The translations under genes were made by a program, and so were the position numbers. Shown here piece by piece: positions 1 through 7,625 of a stretch of 64,000 nucleotides of DNA. The notes beneath the pieces were generated by a model, which was not told where the DNA came from, did not search any database, and was given only the letters and a program-made list of their open reading frames with translations. The stretch's first letter is position 1. Every line of letters begins with the position of its first letter. This stretch comes from Limnothrix sp. FACHB-406 (GTDB lineage Bacteria; Cyanobacteriota; Cyanobacteriia; CACIAM-69d): assembly GCF_014698235.1 (NCBI RefSeq), contig NZ_JACJSP010000009.1, forward strand, positions 94,920 to 158,919, written 5' to 3'.

Positions 1-615
1 GTTCATGCCGTCACCCACCGCAAAGACCCGATTTACCTGACCACCTTCAGCGGCCGACCGCCCAAGGAAGAGGCGATGATGGCGATCGCCCTCAACCGGA
101 TTTATACGCCGATTTTGCGGACGCAAGTGCCGGAAATTACGGACTTTTTCCTACCGATGGAAGGGTTGAGCTACAAGGCGGCAATCATCTCGATCGACAA
201 GGCCTATCCAGGTCAAGCCCGCCGGGCCGCCTTGGCCTTTTGGAGCGCCTTGCCCCAGTTCACCTACACCAAGTTTGTGATCGTGGTGGACAAGTCCATT
301 AATATTCGCGATCCGCGCCAGGTGATGTGGGCTGTTTGCTCCAAAGTTGACCCCGATCGGGATGTGTTTATCCTGCCGGAAAATCCTCTAGATTCCTTGG
401 ATTTTGCTACCGAAAAAGCCGGTCTCGGCAGTCGGATGGGCATTGATGCCACCGACAAGATTTACCCTGAAATTGATCGGGAATGGGGCAAGGTTTTGGA
501 ATCCGATCCGGAGGTGGCCGCCACGGTCGATCGGCGTTGGGCAGAATACGGCTTGGCGGATATTAACCTAATGGAAGTGGATGCCAATTTGTTTGGTTAC
601 GACATTCGGAGGTAG
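1..615 (+). CDS. UbiD family decarboxylase, C-terminal part
   Basis: The reading frame is open from base 1, so the gene starts before the window and only the last 204 residues are seen. The sequence looks like the C-terminal half of UbiD-type (prenylated-FMN dependent) decarboxylases: a stretch on metal/substrate contacts around PMEGLSYKAAI, the strand KFVIVVDKSINIRD, and a late segment RMGIDATDK typical of the family. In cyanobacteria the UbiD homologue is thought to decarboxylate 4-hydroxy-3-polyprenylbenzoate on the plastoquinone route. That role is family knowledge; the N-terminal cofactor-binding part is outside the window and cannot be checked. A VOC-family gene follows after 6 bases, suggesting co-transcription. 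Confidence 0.85.
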   Translation, partial: VHAVTHRKDPIYLTTFSGRPPKEEAMMAIALNRIYTPILRTQVPEITDFFLPMEGLSYKAAIISIDKAYPGQARRAALAFWSALPQFTYTKFVIVVDKSINIRDPRQVMWAVCSKVDPDRDVFILPENPLDSLDFATEKAGLGSRMGIDATDKIYPEIDREWGKVLESDPEVAATVDRRWAEYGLADINLMEVDANLFGYDIRR

Positions 616-621
616 GCGATC

Positions 622-981
622 GTGGCGGTAATCCGGGGGCTACATGTGGCATTGAATGTGACCGATCTCGATCGCGCCGCCAGATTTTACGGGGGATTGT
701 TGGGGCTGGAATTAATCGATCGCCCCCTGAAATTTCCCGGTCTTTGGTATGCGATCGGCGATTGGCAAATTCACCTGATTGTTGCGCCCCGGGTGGTGAG
801 TAGCATTCAGGACGATCGTTGGGGTCGCAATGCCCACCTGGTGATCGCGGTGGATGACCTAGAAACCCTCAAAACCCAACTCACCGAAGCAGGCATTTCC
901 TGGCAAGCCAGCGCCTCCGGTCGCGCCGCCATTTTTGCCCCTGATCCCGACGGCAATTTATTAGAACTCCAGCAATCCTAA
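622..981 (+). CDS. VOC family (glyoxalase/dioxygenase-like) protein
   Basis: A 119-residue protein with a single vicinal-oxygen-chelate fold: it opens with GLHVALNVTDLDRAARFY (first beta strand and helix, with a likely metal-ligand His at residue 8), has a middle His in WQIHLIV, and closes with PDGNLLELQQ, where the Glu is the usual last metal ligand. It starts with GTG only 6 bases after the upstream decarboxylase stop, so the two are probably one transcript. Members of this family include glyoxalase I, ring-cleavage dioxygenases and antibiotic-binding proteins; the sequence alone does not tell which substrate applies here. The length is that of a one-domain subunit that would need to dimerise to form an active site. 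Confidence 0.85.
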   Translation: MAVIRGLHVALNVTDLDRAARFYGGLLGLELIDRPLKFPGLWYAIGDWQIHLIVAPRVVSSIQDDRWGRNAHLVIAVDDLETLKTQLTEAGISWQASASGRAAIFAPDPDGNLLELQQS

Positions 982-1113
982 ATCCCTCTTGACTCGTCGC
1001 AAACCCGTGAATTATCGTCTGCGCTGATTGTGATAGTACTCACATCTCTGACAGTCAGTGCGGCTAAAATAGTGGGCAGCCTTCGCCATCATGGTCATCA
1101 GTGGAGCAGGAGT

Positions 1114-1470
1114 ATGGCAACTGATGCAATCTCAATTCAGAAAATTTACGATCGCCTAACTATCACTCCCGAACAGCTCAAGGATTTCTGCATTCGGTGG
1201 CAGATTGCCGAATTAGCCGTGTTTGGTTCAATTTTGCGAGACGATTTCTGCGATCGCGGAGATGATGTCAGTGATATTGATTTGCTTTACAGCCTGAATC
1301 AGTCTTCAAGTCATAGCCTTTTCGACATCATGCAGATGCGCGAAGAACTAGAAAAGCTTTGCCATCGAAGAATTGACTTGATTAGCAAACAAGGAATTAA
1401 AAATAGTCGTAATTGGCTGCGCCGCCAAGAAATCTTAAATTCAGAGATGATTCTATATGCCCAAAAATAG
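1114..1470 (+). CDS. MNT-type nucleotidyltransferase antitoxin (copy 1)
   Basis: A 118-residue minimal nucleotidyltransferase. The active-site pattern is visible: GS at residues 38-39, the acid pair D54 and D56 in SDIDLL, and a third acid D88 in RRIDLIS. This is the MntA family, which in characterised HEPN/MNT modules adds AMP to the partner HepT toxin and neutralises it. I chose ATG 1114 because GGAGCAGGAG lies just before it and because copy 2 starts at the equivalent residue; the frame is open further upstream to 1030. The end overlaps the HepT-like gene by 14 bases, so the pair is translationally coupled. It is a close paralogue of the gene at 1873-2229. Confidence 0.88.
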   Translation: MATDAISIQKIYDRLTITPEQLKDFCIRWQIAELAVFGSILRDDFCDRGDDVSDIDLLYSLNQSSSHSLFDIMQMREELEKLCHRRIDLISKQGIKNSRNWLRRQEILNSEMILYAQK

Positions 1471-1813
1471 TGCATCTAGAGATGATCAATCTTTACTGGA
1501 TATTGCCGACTCCATTCAGTTAATCATGGAATATATCCCTAATTGGGGTGAGTTCCTGGAATCTGTCAAAAATCAAGATGCTGTCATTCGTCGTCTGATT
1601 GTTATTGGCGAGGCGACCAAACGATTGTCAATGACGTTTCGCAATGCTCACCCTGATATTCCTTGGAAAGAGATGGCAGGTTTAAGAGATGTGATCGTAC
1701 ATGACTATGATGGTATTGACTTTGAGCGACTGAAGCCCATCATTGAGGTCAAATTGCCTGATGTTTTGCGACAGATTGAGCCACTACTACCAACGCCACC
1801 TCAAAATTCATAG
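1457..1813 (+). CDS. HEPN-domain (HepT/DUF86) toxin (copy 1)
   Basis: A 118-residue helical protein of the HepT/DUF86 family. The RX4HXY ribonuclease motif is intact: R77, H82 and Y84 in GLRDVIVHDY. In studied HEPN/MNT systems this motif forms the RNA-cleaving site and the Tyr is the residue modified by the nucleotidyltransferase partner. The gene overlaps the upstream MNT gene by 14 bases and is followed 59 bases later by a second MNT/HEPN pair. An alternative view is a HEPN protein that has lost toxicity, but nothing in the sequence suggests inactivation. Confidence 0.88.
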   Translation: MPKNSASRDDQSLLDIADSIQLIMEYIPNWGEFLESVKNQDAVIRRLIVIGEATKRLSMTFRNAHPDIPWKEMAGLRDVIVHDYDGIDFERLKPIIEVKLPDVLRQIEPLLPTPPQNS

Positions 1814-1872
1814 CCCATTAATGATCTAAGTTAATGTCCCAGTTGTTATCACTAGTTCAGAGAGTAAATGAT

Positions 1873-2229
1873 ATGAAAACTGACACAATATCAATTCAAG
1901 AAGTCTACAATCGCCTAACCATCACACCCGAACAGCTCAGGGATTTTTGCATTCGGTGGCAGATTGCCGAATTAGCGGTTTTTGGTTCAATTTTGCGAGA
2001 CGATTTTCGTTTGAATGGCGAAATTCCCAGCGATATTGACTTGTTATTTTCTGAACAAGTCAATGCTCGAAAAAATCTAATCCTTCAAGTCAAGATGATG
2101 TTTGAGCTTGAAGAAATGCTGCATCGAAAAGTGGATCTAATCAGTAAAAAAGCAGTTTTAGAAGATCCTAATACTATTCGCCGTCAACATATCCTAGAGT
2201 CTGCCAAGGTCATCTATGTTGAGGGATAG
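1873..2229 (+). CDS. MNT-type nucleotidyltransferase antitoxin (copy 2)
   Basis: The same length (118 residues) and the same motif positions as the gene at 1114: GS 38-39, D54 and D56, D88. Residues 15-45 are nearly identical between the two copies (ITPEQL-DFCIRWQIAELAV and the following GSILRDDF), while the second halves have diverged. This points to duplication of the whole module followed by divergence of the partner-facing part. ATG 1873 is chosen by alignment with copy 1; the frame is open to 1834. It overlaps the next HEPN gene by 14 bases, exactly as in copy 1. Confidence 0.87.
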   Translation: MKTDTISIQEVYNRLTITPEQLRDFCIRWQIAELAVFGSILRDDFRLNGEIPSDIDLLFSEQVNARKNLILQVKMMFELEEMLHRKVDLISKKAVLEDPNTIRRQHILESAKVIYVEG

Positions 2230-2554
2230 GGAATCGGTATTTGATATTGTTGATTCAATCAGTAAAATCCTGACCTATACAGCAGGAATGACAATGGCTG
2301 ACTTTATGGCCAGCGACGAAAAGCAAGATGCCGTCCTCAGACGCATCTTAGTAATTGGTGAAGCAACAAAGCGGTTATCCCCTGAATTTCGTCAACGTTA
2401 CCCAGAAATTCCTTGGAAAGAAATTGCAGGAACTCGAGACATCATTGTTCACGACTATCATCGTGTTGATGCTGAAAGAATCTGGGATGTTGTGCAAAGT
2501 GACTTGCCGAATTTGCTGAATGTTTTGACTTCAGTAGATCAAGAGCTGCAATGA
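2216..2554 (+). CDS. HEPN-domain (HepT/DUF86) toxin (copy 2)
   Basis: A 112-residue HepT-family protein with RX4HXY intact (R74, H79, Y81 in TRDIIVHDY). Central blocks such as QDAV-RRI-VIGEATKRLS and PEIPWKEIAGTRD match copy 1, but the N-terminal 35 residues and the C terminus differ clearly. The gene overlaps its MNT partner by 14 bases. The two modules in a row could give two independently neutralised toxins or allow cross-talk; this is inference. Confidence 0.87.
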   Translation: MLRDRESVFDIVDSISKILTYTAGMTMADFMASDEKQDAVLRRILVIGEATKRLSPEFRQRYPEIPWKEIAGTRDIIVHDYHRVDAERIWDVVQSDLPNLLNVLTSVDQELQ

Positions 2555-2627
2555 ATAGAATGGGCTTAGAGGTTGTCATCAAATCCCCAAAACCCTGATG
2601 CTTGCGTTGTTATGGGATTGTGGGGAG

Positions 2628-2647
2628 CAAGGGGCTTAAGCCCCTTG
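2628..2647. repeat. 20-base perfect palindrome, repeat family A
   Basis: The sequence CAAGGGGCTTAAGCCCCTTG is its own reverse complement. The same 20-mer recurs at 9464-9483 (inside recJ) and 23060-23079, with variants at 36755-36774 and 27303-27322. Here it sits in the spacer between the second toxin-antitoxin module and the transporter terminator. Confidence 0.95.
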
Positions 2648-2750
2648 TCTAGGGCGGTTGAGCTGCGACAATTAGTCATTTCAGCTTCAACCAACTTCAT
2701 TGGATGATATGCCCTAGGATTTCAGACTATTCATGCTTGAAAGCTGGCAT

Positions 2751-2777
2751 AAAAAATGGGCTGACAATTGCCAGCCC
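2751..2777 (-). terminator. Intrinsic terminator of the ArsB/NhaD-type transporter gene
   Basis: Read on the minus strand, GGGCTG (2777-2772), an 8-base loop and CAGCCC (2763-2758) form a hairpin followed by an A and a run of six T. It lies 37 bases past the transporter stop codon. Confidence 0.75.
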
Positions 2778-2813
2778 GTATTCTACTCGTTACTTTTAAG
2801 TTGGTAGACAAAC

Positions 2814-4193
2814 TTAGGACTGACCCGGTAGCAAAAACCGAATCATCATATACAAAGAAGCAGCAACTAGTTGGGCTAGCATCACCGGAATTCCATACTT
2901 CAAAAAGCGGTGAAAAGAGATGCTTTTGCCGTGCAATTCAGCAATTCCAGCCGCCACAATGTTAGAAGAAGCGCCAACTAGGGTTCCATTTCCTCCCAAG
3001 GTTGCCCCATACATCATTGCGTAAAACAGGGGCAACACTTGTGGAGGAAAGCTCCCAGAATAATCCTGCGCCAAGATTTCTGGCCCAGCCATCCCTACAT
3101 TCACCACATATTCCTTGAGCAGGGGAACCATTGCCACGACCAAAGGAATATTGGGAACGACGCTAGACACCAAGCCCACAAAGAAAATCAGGGCGATCGA
3201 ACCCAAGAAAATATTGGTTCCGAGCATAGCTGCCAAGGCTCCTGACAAAAGACTGACCACGCCAGTTTTTTGCAAGCCGCCGATCAGCACAAAAATGGAC
3301 ATGAAAAACAGCAATGTGCTCCAATCCACATCTCGCAAAATGTTATTAACGGTGTCAATTTTGCTGTGATGGGCTAAGAGTAAGGCTAACGCAGCACCTA
3401 GGAGGGCAACGGCGGCGGGAGAAACAGGAATGGGCAACGACTCACCAATCACAAAAAAGACCAACACGAGCAGCACAATCAGACCACCAAAGGCTAATGT
3501 GCGCGGGTGATTAATTTTGGGGTGGGGCAAGTCGTCCAGATTTTTCAGCTCTTTCTTCCAAGTGGTTCGGAACAGAATAGGAAGCAGCAAAATAATCACC
3601 CCGATCGCCACAGCACCCCCTAGGCTAAGGCGAGTTAGGTATTCGGTGAAGGTTAAATTTACTGCGTCCCCAACAATGTAGGTGGCTGGGTCACCCACAA
3701 TGGTTAAAAGTCCGGCACTGTTGGCCACAAAAACCATCAAAATCAGAAGGGGCACGAAATCTACGCCCACTTCTTCTGCCAATGGGGGAATTAAAGGAGC
3801 CAACAACATGACTGTGGTGGCGTTTGGTAAAACAGCACAAATGGGCGTTGTGATGCCCACAATCCCTAACAGCAAATTTTTGCCTTTGCCTTGGGCCAAA
3901 ATCACCATTTGGGTGGCTAAGTAGTCAAAAACTTTGGTGGGTTCAAAGGCCCGCACCAAAATCATGACTCCCAAGAAGAGGGCGAGGGTTCCATGGCTCT
4001 GGCTGATGTACCCGATCGCCTCTTTCAAGCTCATTACGTGGGCAAACACCAACACCAGCGCTCCCAAAAAGGCTGCAACCGTGAGGTGAATCCATTCCGT
4101 CATGATCACCACAATGACGGTGATGAAGACAATTCCGGCAATCCAAGCGTCTAGGTTTCCGATTTGCTCTAGCATTTCCGATTCTCCTTCCAT
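2814..4193 (-). CDS. ArsB/NhaD-type ion transporter (IT superfamily permease)
   Basis: A 459-residue polytopic membrane protein with about 11-12 hydrophobic helices. Landmarks are the paired re-entrant-type segments LPNATTVMLLAPLIPPLAEE near residue 125 and the second-half PNIPLVVAMVPL near residue 350, with NSAGLLTIVGDPATYIVG and a glycine-rich GATLGGNGTLVGASSNIVAAG motif late in the protein. These are typical of the citrate transporter-like/NhaD/ArsB fold. The N/S/G motifs usually bind an anion or Na+. I cannot decide between Na+/H+ antiport and an oxyanion or carboxylate substrate. A start seven residues in (MLEQIGN) is also possible. No clear operon partner; the gene has its own terminator. 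Confidence 0.85.
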   Translation of the reverse strand: MEGESEMLEQIGNLDAWIAGIVFITVIVVIMTEWIHLTVAAFLGALVLVFAHVMSLKEAIGYISQSHGTLALFLGVMILVRAFEPTKVFDYLATQMVILAQGKGKNLLLGIVGITTPICAVLPNATTVMLLAPLIPPLAEEVGVDFVPLLILMVFVANSAGLLTIVGDPATYIVGDAVNLTFTEYLTRLSLGGAVAIGVIILLLPILFRTTWKKELKNLDDLPHPKINHPRTLAFGGLIVLLVLVFFVIGESLPIPVSPAAVALLGAALALLLAHHSKIDTVNNILRDVDWSTLLFFMSIFVLIGGLQKTGVVSLLSGALAAMLGTNIFLGSIALIFFVGLVSSVVPNIPLVVAMVPLLKEYVVNVGMAGPEILAQDYSGSFPPQVLPLFYAMMYGATLGGNGTLVGASSNIVAAGIAELHGKSISFHRFLKYGIPVMLAQLVAASLYMMIRFLLPGQS

Positions 4194-4878
4194 TGGCTGA
4201 CGAGGTTAGCTGACGGGCTAGGCTTGGAAGTAGCCTTCTTGCAGCACAAGATTCGCCCCAAAATTTAGGCTGGTTCCCCCGCTCGATCGCCCTGCTTCAA
4301 TTGGACTTAAAGACCAGAGCCGATCGATTAAGCGTTGACTACGAGATAGTGAAAGTTGCAATTTGTCCATGTCGTTTATCAATGACATAAAGCGACTTAA
4401 TCCAATCAAGTGTCTACTCAAAAAAATCCAAACTTGGTCTAATTGCCCTTCAGCTAGAAATGTCTGCCTTGAGGTTGGCTAACCATGACTGATGAAATTT
4501 CTTGACGAATTGCCAAAAAGTTTCTTCATTTTGCTATTGGTTTTGGTGATTGCAAAATCAATAGCTCTAGGCATGTCATTCCAAGCATGGAGGCAATGCA
4601 TGAAGACTCAGGTGGAATCAGCCTAAAGACTTTGGGCAACTGATAGATTTTGATGAATTTCTTTTGAGTTGGCTCGGTGGATTTAAACCTGTGTCATGGA
4701 TCACAGGTTATTTGGACAGACTGCCGTTTGACGCTAGCATGGATAACTTGGGTGGGTCAATCAAGGGGCGATCGCCTAGGATTTGGCTCTAGGTACAATT
4801 CCCAAGTTCCGGTACTGTGAATAAACGAGTCAAACTCACCGTAAATTGAGTCACCAAATCGCCGTTAGACCCCGAGCA
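4194..4878. other. Non-coding spacer, transporter/cysK divergent region
   Basis: About 685 bases between the start codons of two divergent genes. A 67-codon minus frame (4218-4421) is unconvincing. One short inverted repeat is visible: ACCTGTG (4688-4694) and CACAGGT (4703-4709) with an 8-base centre, a possible operator for either promoter. I see no RNA gene. Confidence 0.6.
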
Positions 4879-5856
4879 ATGGATATCAAAAATGGATTCG
4901 TCGGGACAGTTGGTAATACTCCACTGATCCGGCTCAACAGCTTTAGTGACGCAACCGGCTGCGAAATCCTGGGTAAAGCGGAATTTTTGAACCCTGGTGG
5001 GTCGGTTAAAGATCGGGCGGCCCTTTACATTATTGAAGATGCGGAACGGCGCGGGTTGCTGAAACCCGGCGGCACGGTGGTGGAAGGCACGGCAGGCAAC
5101 ACCGGAATCGGCCTCGCCCACATTTGCAACGCCAAGGGTTACAAGTGTCTGATCGTGATTCCCGATACCCAGTCCCAGGAAAAAATCGACCTGCTGCGGA
5201 CGCTGGGGGCGGAGGTGAAGACCGTGCCCGCCGTGCCCTACCGCGATCCTAATAACTATGTGAAGCTGTCGGGTCGGTTGGCGGCGGAAATCCCGAACGC
5301 CATTTGGGCCAACCAGTTCGACAACTTGGCAAATCGTCAGTCCCACTACGAAACGACGGGGCCGGAGATTTGGGCGCAAACAGACGGCACGGTGGACGCT
5401 TGGGTGGCGGCGACGGGCACGGGCGGAACCTACGCGGGGGTGGCGATGTTCCTGAAGGAGCAGAACCCCCAAGCGCAAATGGTGCTGGCGGATCCGATGG
5501 GCAGTGCGCTCTACAGCTACGCGAAAACCGGGGAGCTGACGATGGAGGGCAACTCGATCACCGAGGGGATCGGGAATTCGCGGGTGACGGCGAATATGGA
5601 GGGCGTGCCGATCGATGATGCGATTCGGGTGACGGATCCGGAGGCGCTGGCGGTGCTGGCTCAGTTGATGAAAAAGGAGGGGCTGTTTATGGGCGGCTCT
5701 GTCGGCATCAATGTGGGGGCGGCGGTGAAGCTGGCGGAAAAACTGGGGCCGGGCCACACGATCGTCACGGTGCTGTGCGATGGCGGGTCGCGGTATCAAT
5801 CGCGGCTGTATAACGCGGAGTGGCTGGCCAGCAAGGGGCTGGTGATGCCGGATTAA
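4879..5856 (+). CDS. cysK: Cysteine synthase A family (O-acetylserine sulfhydrylase)
   Basis: A 325-residue fold-type II PLP enzyme. The PLP-Schiff base lysine is K44 in GGSVKDRAA; TAGNTG at 71-76 is the substrate loop; GTGGT at 180-184 holds the PLP phosphate; a late CDGGSRY provides the usual Ser/Cys near the pyridine nitrogen. It would make cysteine from O-acetylserine and sulfide in the cytosol. The frame is open from TTG 4846, but ATG 4879 gives the family-typical MDI-NGFV--VGNTPL N terminus. The proteins of this subtype resemble alphaproteobacterial CysK more than the GC-poor cyanobacterial ones I recall; this is an impression. REP-like palindromes follow the stop. Confidence 0.9.
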   Translation: MDIKNGFVGTVGNTPLIRLNSFSDATGCEILGKAEFLNPGGSVKDRAALYIIEDAERRGLLKPGGTVVEGTAGNTGIGLAHICNAKGYKCLIVIPDTQSQEKIDLLRTLGAEVKTVPAVPYRDPNNYVKLSGRLAAEIPNAIWANQFDNLANRQSHYETTGPEIWAQTDGTVDAWVAATGTGGTYAGVAMFLKEQNPQAQMVLADPMGSALYSYAKTGELTMEGNSITEGIGNSRVTANMEGVPIDDAIRVTDPEALAVLAQLMKKEGLFMGGSVGINVGAAVKLAEKLGPGHTIVTVLCDGGSRYQSRLYNAEWLASKGLVMPD

Positions 5857-5926
5857 TGCAGGTTAAATCCCCGCAAGCCGGAGGTTGCAAGGCGTTGCGC
5901 TTAGTCCTCTCTGAGGCGATCGAACC

Positions 5927-5955
5927 GGAGGGCGCAAGGCGTTGCGCCCCTACGG
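5927..5955. repeat. REP-like palindrome, family B
   Basis: The unit GGAGGGCGCAAGGCGTTGCG continues with CCCCTACGG: a GC-rich inverted repeat (GGGCGCAA / TTGCGCCC) with a CCTACGG tail. A degenerate copy lies just upstream at about 5877-5902. Further members are at 6710-6788 (two) and 39294-39322, and a related one at 35453-35476. Confidence 0.85.
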
Positions 5956-6079
5956 AGGTGGTGGTGCGATCGCCCGGTCAACCAGTGGTGATCGGTGGTG
6001 CGTACCCGGCGCGGTAGGATAGGGAGTCGCAATTTTTGTTGCTATTCGTTTGCTTCGTCCTGTCGCTCCATCTGTCGCC

Positions 6080-6688
6080 ATGACCGTTACCGCTGGGAAC
6101 TGGGCCGCCACTGCCGGTGAGGCTGAATTGCGCGATCGCCTGTTGGATTTGCTGTGCGATCGCGCCTACCGGGAAGGGGACTTTACCCTTTCGTCGGGCC
6201 AAAAAAGCACCTACTACATCAACTGCAAACCGGTGACGCTGCATCCTGAGGGGGCATTGGCGCTGGGGCGGTTGCTGCTGGGGCAAGTGCCGACGGGGGC
6301 GGCGGCGGTGGCCGGGTTGACCCTGGGGGCTGACCCGTTGGTGTCGGCGGTGAGTGTGGTGTCGGCGCTGGAAAACCGCCCGATTTCTGCCCTGATTATC
6401 CGCAAGGAAGCCAAGGGCCACGGCACGATGGCCTACATCGAGGGGCCGGCGTTGGAGCCGGGTTCGTCGGTGGTGGTGCTCGAAGATGTGGTGACGACGG
6501 GGGGGTCGGCCTTGAAGGCGGTCGATCGCCTGCGGGAAGCGGGCTACCAGGTCGATCGGGTGGTGGCGATTGTCGATCGGCTCCAGGGTGGCGCGGAACT
6601 GTACGCGCAACATGGCTTGGCCTTTGAGGCGCTATTCTCGATCGCCGATGTGCAGGCCCATTACGCGGCGCGATCGACCCAACCTTAA
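6080..6688 (+). CDS. pyrE: Orotate phosphoribosyltransferase
   Basis: A 202-residue type I phosphoribosyltransferase for the fifth step of UMP synthesis. The PRPP-binding motif is VVVLEDVVTTGGS around residues 134-146, and the N-terminal substrate loop FTLSSGQKSTYYINCK at about 37-52 is characteristic of PyrE. K/R residues after ALIIRKEAKGHG form the mobile catalytic loop. ATG 6080 gives the expected length; an upstream TTG at 6050 would add ten residues with no homology expected. REP-like elements flank the gene on both sides, and fabG follows. Confidence 0.92.
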   Translation: MTVTAGNWAATAGEAELRDRLLDLLCDRAYREGDFTLSSGQKSTYYINCKPVTLHPEGALALGRLLLGQVPTGAAAVAGLTLGADPLVSAVSVVSALENRPISALIIRKEAKGHGTMAYIEGPALEPGSSVVVLEDVVTTGGSALKAVDRLREAGYQVDRVVAIVDRLQGGAELYAQHGLAFEALFSIADVQAHYAARSTQP

Positions 6689-6709
6689 GCGATCACCCAA
6701 CCCGAATTT

Positions 6710-6788
6710 CCGTAGGGGCGCACCGCTGTGCGCCCTCCGGTTCGATCAATTCGGGTGGGGGCTGGGCGCACGCGGTGCGCCCCTACGG
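6710..6788. repeat. Pair of inverted REP-like elements, family B
   Basis: Two family-B units face each other: CCGTAGGGGCGCACC at 6710-6724 and its exact reverse complement GGTGCGCCCCTACGG at 6774-6788. Each unit is itself a small palindrome (for example GGGCGCACGCGGTGCGCCC). The whole forms a two-unit cruciform in the pyrE-fabG spacer, like the BIMEs of enterobacteria. Confidence 0.88.
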
Positions 6789-6838
6789 ATTCCGAAATTT
6801 GTTGATTGTCTGAAATCTGTTTTTGGGAGCTTTTAACC

Positions 6839-7588
6839 GTGACTGAAACCCGCCTGCAAAACCAAGTGGCTGTTGTGACCGGGGCTTCTCGGGGGATTGG
6901 CCGAGCCGCTGCCCTCGCCCTGGCCGCCGAAGGAGCCAAGGTGGTGGTGAACTATGCGGCCTCCAGTGGGGCGGCTGAAAGCTTGGTGGCGGAAATTGCC
7001 GGGAACGGGGGCGAGGCGATCGCCGTGAAAGCCGACATGTCCAAGCCCGATGAGGTAGACGCGCTATTGCAAGCCACCCTGGACAAATGGGGCCGGGTCG
7101 ATGTGTGGGTGAACAACGCTGGGATTACCCGCGATACGCTGCTGCTGCGGATGAAGCTAGAAGACTGGCAGGCGGTGATCGACCTGAACCTGACCGGCGT
7201 GTTTTTGGGCACGAAGGCCGTCAGCAAGGTGATGCTGAAGCAAAAGTCCGGCCGGATCATCAACATCGCTTCCGTGGCGGGGCAAATGGGCAATCCGGGC
7301 CAGGCCAACTACAGCGCTGCGAAGGCAGGTGTGATTGGTTTCACGAAGACGGTGGCCAAGGAACTGGCGGCGCGAGGAATTACGGTGAATGCGATCGCCC
7401 CGGGGTTCATCAGCACGGACATGACCGAAGGCCTGGACAGCGAAGGCATCCTGAAGGCGATTCCGTTGGGTCGCTACGGCAAGCCCGAGGAAATTGCGGG
7501 CACGGTGGCCTTTTTGGCGGCCGACCCGGCGGCAGCCTACATCACGGGTCAAACGATTAACGTCGATGGCGGCATGGTAATGGCCTAG
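6839..7588 (+). CDS. fabG: 3-oxoacyl-ACP reductase (SDR family)
   Basis: A 249-residue classical short-chain dehydrogenase for the NADPH-dependent reduction step of fatty-acid elongation. Seen: cofactor loop TGASRGIG near residues 13-20, NNAG near 90, catalytic Ser-Tyr-Lys in SVAGQMGNPGQANYSAAKAG at about 140-160, and the C-terminal PGFISTDMT. The start is GTG 6839 with GGGAG about 10 bases upstream; an open frame extends to TTG 6806 through the end of the REP element. The FabG name rests on the overall pattern of the bacterial FabG subgroup; SDRs for acetoacetyl-CoA (PhaB) look similar. Confidence 0.9.
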   Translation: MTETRLQNQVAVVTGASRGIGRAAALALAAEGAKVVVNYAASSGAAESLVAEIAGNGGEAIAVKADMSKPDEVDALLQATLDKWGRVDVWVNNAGITRDTLLLRMKLEDWQAVIDLNLTGVFLGTKAVSKVMLKQKSGRIINIASVAGQMGNPGQANYSAAKAGVIGFTKTVAKELAARGITVNAIAPGFISTDMTEGLDSEGILKAIPLGRYGKPEEIAGTVAFLAADPAAAYITGQTINVDGGMVMA

Positions 7589-7625
7589 GGGTTGATTCGT
7601 TTTCTGCACAGTCCGGAGCTAAATC

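Noticed and set aside
4218..4421. 67-codon minus frame before the ArsB/NhaD-type gene
   Set aside because: No convincing Shine-Dalgarno or protein-like composition; it is in the spacer with a shared strand but has no recognisable domain.
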